A stretch of DNA of 34,059 bases from Stenotrophomonas maltophilia (GTDB lineage Bacteria; Pseudomonadota; Gammaproteobacteria; Xanthomonadales; Xanthomonadaceae), in assembly GCF_003970865.1 (NCBI RefSeq), contig NZ_RXLZ01000053.1, positions 1 through 34,059 of the forward strand, read 5' to 3'. Made by a program: the position numbers and the translations under genes. The notes below the pieces were generated by a model that saw only the letters and a list, made by a program, of their open reading frames with translations, was not told where the DNA came from and did no database searches. Below are positions 31,762-34,059 of the stretch, piece after piece (position 1 is the stretch's first letter; the number at the start of each line of letters is the position of its first letter).

Positions 31762-32886
31762 TCAGCCCAGCACCCGTCCGATGCCGCTGGCGTCCACCTC
31801 GGCGGCCGCCCGGGTGATCGCCGCCGGATCGCTGCCGGCCACGAACCCGATACGGAAATGCACTTCGCCGCCAGGCGTGCGCGAGGAATGGATCGAGGCC
31901 AGGCTGATGCGGTGCTGCTCGAACACGTTCAGCAGCTCACGCAGTGAGCCCGGCCGGTCTTCCGGCAGGTGCACCGACAACGCATTGCGCTCGGTCAGGT
32001 CAGCCAGCAGATACCCCACGCGTTCAAAGGTGTAGTTGCCCTCGGCCAGTGCCTGCCCACCGAAGGCACGGCGGTTGGCCGACAGCAGCTGCTCCCGGAA
32101 TGCGCCACGTGCACCGTCGTCGCCCTGCCCGACCTGCGCCTGCAGGGCCTGCAGCTGGCCGACCAGCCGCTCCAGCATCGGCGCCACGTACGGGTTGCCG
32201 AACTGGATGTCTTCGTAGATGGCCGGGTTGAGCGACAGGATGCGCGAGATGATCGCCGTATCCAGCTCGAACGATGCCGACCGGTACGGCATCATCGCGG
32301 CCAGATCGCCCAGCTGCGGCTGGTACTGGCGCAGCACGCCGGCCTGGGCCAGGTGGGTGGCATGCACCATCGCCTGTACCAGCGCCATCATCTGGTCGTG
32401 GTGCTGCGGCGTGGCCCGCACGCACTCAGCCTGCAGCGCAGTGCACAGCGAATCGACCCATGGCTGCCAGTGCCGCAACCGCGCTTCGCAGACCACCATC
32501 ACCCGGCCCTTCAGGGTCGGCGCCTTGGGCGGCGCGGTCATCGGGTGCAGGCCGACCACTTCGGCTTGAGAGGCCAACATCGCCTGGACCGGCGCTTCCT
32601 TCACCGAGGTCACGTCCAGCCACAGCCGGTCCTGCTCGCGGCCGGCCGACTGCCGCACGTACTCGGCAATCAACGCCGGCGTATGCCGGATCGGTGCCGA
32701 GAACACCAGTACGTCGGCCTGCGCCAGCAGCTGTTCCGGCGTATGCGAGTCCGGATCGGCCGGATCGTGGCCGATCACCTGCAGCTGCATGTGCTGCTGG
32801 AAGAAGCGGCTCAGCCAGCGCCCGTAGGCGCCGGCACTGCCGATGATGCCGACCGTGCGCGGCGTGCGTTCGAGCAGGCCGCTCAT
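31762..32886 (-). CDS. tyrA: Prephenate dehydrogenase with ACT domain
   Basis: Tyrosine-pathway enzyme that oxidatively decarboxylates prephenate to 4-hydroxyphenylpyruvate. The protein is 374 aa: an N-terminal NAD-binding domain (VGIIGSAGAYGRWLSRFF), then LWLDVTSVKEAPV and VVGLHPMTAPPKAPTLKGR, with the HPM motif of TyrA. The helical dehydrogenase domain contains HHDQMMALVQAMVHATHLA. The C-terminal ACT domain (ALSVHLPEDRPGSLRELLNVFEQHRISLASIHSSR) suggests feedback control by tyrosine. No chorismate mutase domain is fused. It overlaps pdxY by four bases (ATGA) and ends next to the DnaA-box-like cluster. Confidence 0.92.
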   Translation of the reverse strand: MSGLLERTPRTVGIIGSAGAYGRWLSRFFQQHMQLQVIGHDPADPDSHTPEQLLAQADVLVFSAPIRHTPALIAEYVRQSAGREQDRLWLDVTSVKEAPVQAMLASQAEVVGLHPMTAPPKAPTLKGRVMVVCEARLRHWQPWVDSLCTALQAECVRATPQHHDQMMALVQAMVHATHLAQAGVLRQYQPQLGDLAAMMPYRSASFELDTAIISRILSLNPAIYEDIQFGNPYVAPMLERLVGQLQALQAQVGQGDDGARGAFREQLLSANRRAFGGQALAEGNYTFERVGYLLADLTERNALSVHLPEDRPGSLRELLNVFEQHRISLASIHSSRTPGGEVHFRIGFVAGSDPAAITRAAAEVDASGIGRVLG

Positions 32887-33791
32887 GCCACGCGTTCGGC
32901 GCGGAAGCGCGTCCCCTCGGCCAGCGCGGCAGGCGCTGCAGCGATCACGTCGAATTCTTCGAAGCCGTTGTCCAGGGTTGCCTCCAGCGCCGCATGGGTG
33001 CCGGCAATCGCACGCGTGATCGCCTGCTGCATCGATTCACCGCGCAGCAGGAACGACACCACCAGCGACATCAGCACATCACCCGTACCTGCCACGTCCA
33101 CCGGCAGCAGGGGCGAGGTCCAGCGCCAGGTCTCCTCGCGGCCGACAGCCAGGGTCACCAGTTCACCCGGGGTGCCGCCTACGCTGTGCGCGATCACCCA
33201 GTGCGGGCCACGATCCAGCAGCGTACGCGCGGCGGCGATGGCATCGGCCTCGGCCAGTGCCGGCATGCCGGTCAGGCGGTTCAGTTCAAAGGCGTTCGGG
33301 GTCACCAGCCAGGCATGCGGCAGCAGGCGCTCGGCGAAGATCGCTTCCAGTCCCGGTTCCACGTAGGGGCCGGTGTGGGTATCACCAATCACCGGATCCA
33401 GGCAGTAACGCAGCTGCGGGCAGGCCGGCAGGATGTCATCCAGCCAGTCGGCGAAGGCCGCACCGTTGGCAGTGCTGCCGAAGTAGCCGGACACCAGCAT
33501 CTTCGCCCGCTGCGGCAGGCCGCGCTCGCGGGTGCCCAGCAGCAGGTCGGCGAACCAGTCGGCGGGCAGCACGCGACCGCGCGTGGTGTCGTAGAACGGC
33601 GCGTTGCTGAGCAGCACGGTCGGAATTTCGGCTACGCGCACGCCGAGTGCGCGCATCGGCGGTACGGCGGCGCTGTTGCCGGCATGGCCGTAGACAAGTT
33701 GCGACTGGACCGAGATGACATCGATCGGCGACGGGCCGTCGGGCCGCTGGCGGCGGCCGTGGACCAGGTGGTTATCAAGGGATTCGCTCAT
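32883..33791 (-). CDS. pdxY: Pyridoxal kinase
   Basis: Ribokinase-fold enzyme of vitamin B6 salvage that phosphorylates pyridoxal to PLP. The protein is 302 aa. DVISVQSQLVYGHAGNSAAVPPM near residues 24-46 is the pyridoxal kinase N-terminal motif, LDPVIGDTHTGPYV (about 130-143) follows, and DVAGTGDVLMSLVVSFLL carries the catalytic GTGD. It has an N-terminal extension of about 20 residues before the family start (MSESLDNHLVHGRRQRPDGP). The first gene of a two-gene operon, it is translationally coupled to tyrA, although PLP salvage has no obvious link to tyrosine synthesis other than aminotransferase cofactor supply. Confidence 0.93.
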   Translation of the reverse strand: MSESLDNHLVHGRRQRPDGPSPIDVISVQSQLVYGHAGNSAAVPPMRALGVRVAEIPTVLLSNAPFYDTTRGRVLPADWFADLLLGTRERGLPQRAKMLVSGYFGSTANGAAFADWLDDILPACPQLRYCLDPVIGDTHTGPYVEPGLEAIFAERLLPHAWLVTPNAFELNRLTGMPALAEADAIAAARTLLDRGPHWVIAHSVGGTPGELVTLAVGREETWRWTSPLLPVDVAGTGDVLMSLVVSFLLRGESMQQAITRAIAGTHAALEATLDNGFEEFDVIAAAPAALAEGTRFRAERVA

Positions 33792-33821
33792 GGCCGCATT
33801 CTACGCCCGGTGGAGGGTTCG

Positions 33822-33936
33822 GCAGGGCTTGCAGCCCTGCACCTGCTCAATGCAACGGCAACGGCAAAAGCCAAAGCCAAAGCGGGCTATCCGTGGGATG
33901 GCGGGGCGGTGTCGGAGTGCGGGGACGCCGTGAACC
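33822..33936. repeat. Composite palindromic repeat, copy C, truncated by the IS
   Basis: An outer hairpin GCAGGGCTTGCAGCCCTGC (33822-33840) is followed by CAACGG microrepeats, then GATGGCGGGGCGGTGTCGG and GGGGACGCCGTGAACC. This matches the reverse complement of the P2 end of copies A and B, up to the palindrome interior. The match stops at about 33936, where the IS begins. Confidence 0.8.
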
Positions 33937-34059
33937 TGTGGTGGTCAAGCATTTTTGGACACGCCCAAAGGGAGTTCAGGCCACCTGCTCTTCACAAAGC
34001 GCAGGTGGCACAAGGCCGTTGGCACTGTGCAGCCGACGGTGGTTGTACCAGTCCACAAA
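33937..34059 (-). mobile_element. IS3-family insertion sequence, 3' end only
   Basis: The end of an IS3-like element running out of the window. The terminal sequence is TGTGGTGGTCAAGC..., which read outward on the minus strand ends ...CCACCACA, consistent with the TG...CA termini of the family. It carries the C-terminus of a transposase. Subgroup and full length cannot be determined; the exact boundary could be 33937 or 33939. Confidence 0.8.
33976..34059 (-). CDS. IS3-family transposase OrfB, C-terminal fragment (runs off window)
   Basis: The last 27 codons of a DDE integrase-type transposase are visible: FVDWYNHRRLHSANGLVPPA and a short tail ending in EEQVA and TGA. The WYNxxRxHxxxGxxPP motif is the conserved end of IS3/IS481-type rve domains. 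The remainder lies beyond position 34059, so whether the gene is intact is unknown. Confidence 0.88.
   Translation of the reverse strand, partial: FVDWYNHRRLHSANGLVPPALCEEQVA

Overview
The window is high-GC gammaproteobacterial chromosome and most likely comes from Stenotrophomonas, close to S. maltophilia. Two things point there. The proteins look xanthomonad: FimX, FabV, SelO, YaeQ, and the queA/tgt/yajC/secD/secF order. The intergenic spaces are also packed with short GTAG-headed palindromes that match the SMAG repeats described from S. maltophilia. I saw no tRNA, rRNA, CRISPR array, prophage or toxin-antitoxin locus.

Layout. 0.1-2.7 kb: a YeiH-type membrane protein and the RNA helicase dbpA (+). 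2.7-6.8 kb: apt, then selO preceded in transcription by a glutathione transferase gene, then a cold-shock protein (all -). 7.1-12.5 kb: yaiI (+), a pseudouridine synthase (-), yaeQ overlapping a BaiN-type flavoprotein (+), and fimX (+), a type IV pilus regulator with degenerate REC/GGDEF/EAL modules. 12.6-13.8 kb: fabV (-), convergent with fimX across a bidirectional terminator. 14.5-21.7 kb: queA, a lipoprotein hydrolase, tgt, yajC, secD, secF (all -), which is the classical queuosine/Sec cluster with an extra gene and a repeat-filled gap between queA and tgt. 21.8-24.2 kb: a PLP aminotransferase with a terminator-like leader hairpin, and a LOG-family protein (+). 24.2-29.5 kb: a GAF-GAF-GGDEF-EAL protein (-) divergent from an ECF sigma factor, a membrane-anchored putative anti-sigma protein and yigZ (+). 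29.5-31.5 kb: an MsbA-like ABC exporter and a 64-residue protein (+). 31.8-33.8 kb: pdxY and tyrA, overlapping (-). The window ends inside an IS3-family element.

The most unusual content is non-coding. Two spaces of 0.6-0.7 kb (3524-4071 and 13963-14490) hold the same composite repeat of about 530-550 bp. Each has outer hairpins, CAACGG-type microrepeats, two long palindromes of about 100 bp in opposite orientation, and a central SMAG cluster. The stems of the two copies differ by paired, compensating changes. A third copy begins at 33822 and is cut at about 33937, in the loop of its palindrome, by the IS3-family element. This resembles the palindrome-targeting IS elements known from enterobacterial BIMEs. 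Other points are three DnaA-box-like sites within 46 bp at 31710-31755 and the leader hairpin at 21818-21839.

All calls come from reading the sequence and from family knowledge; no database search was run.
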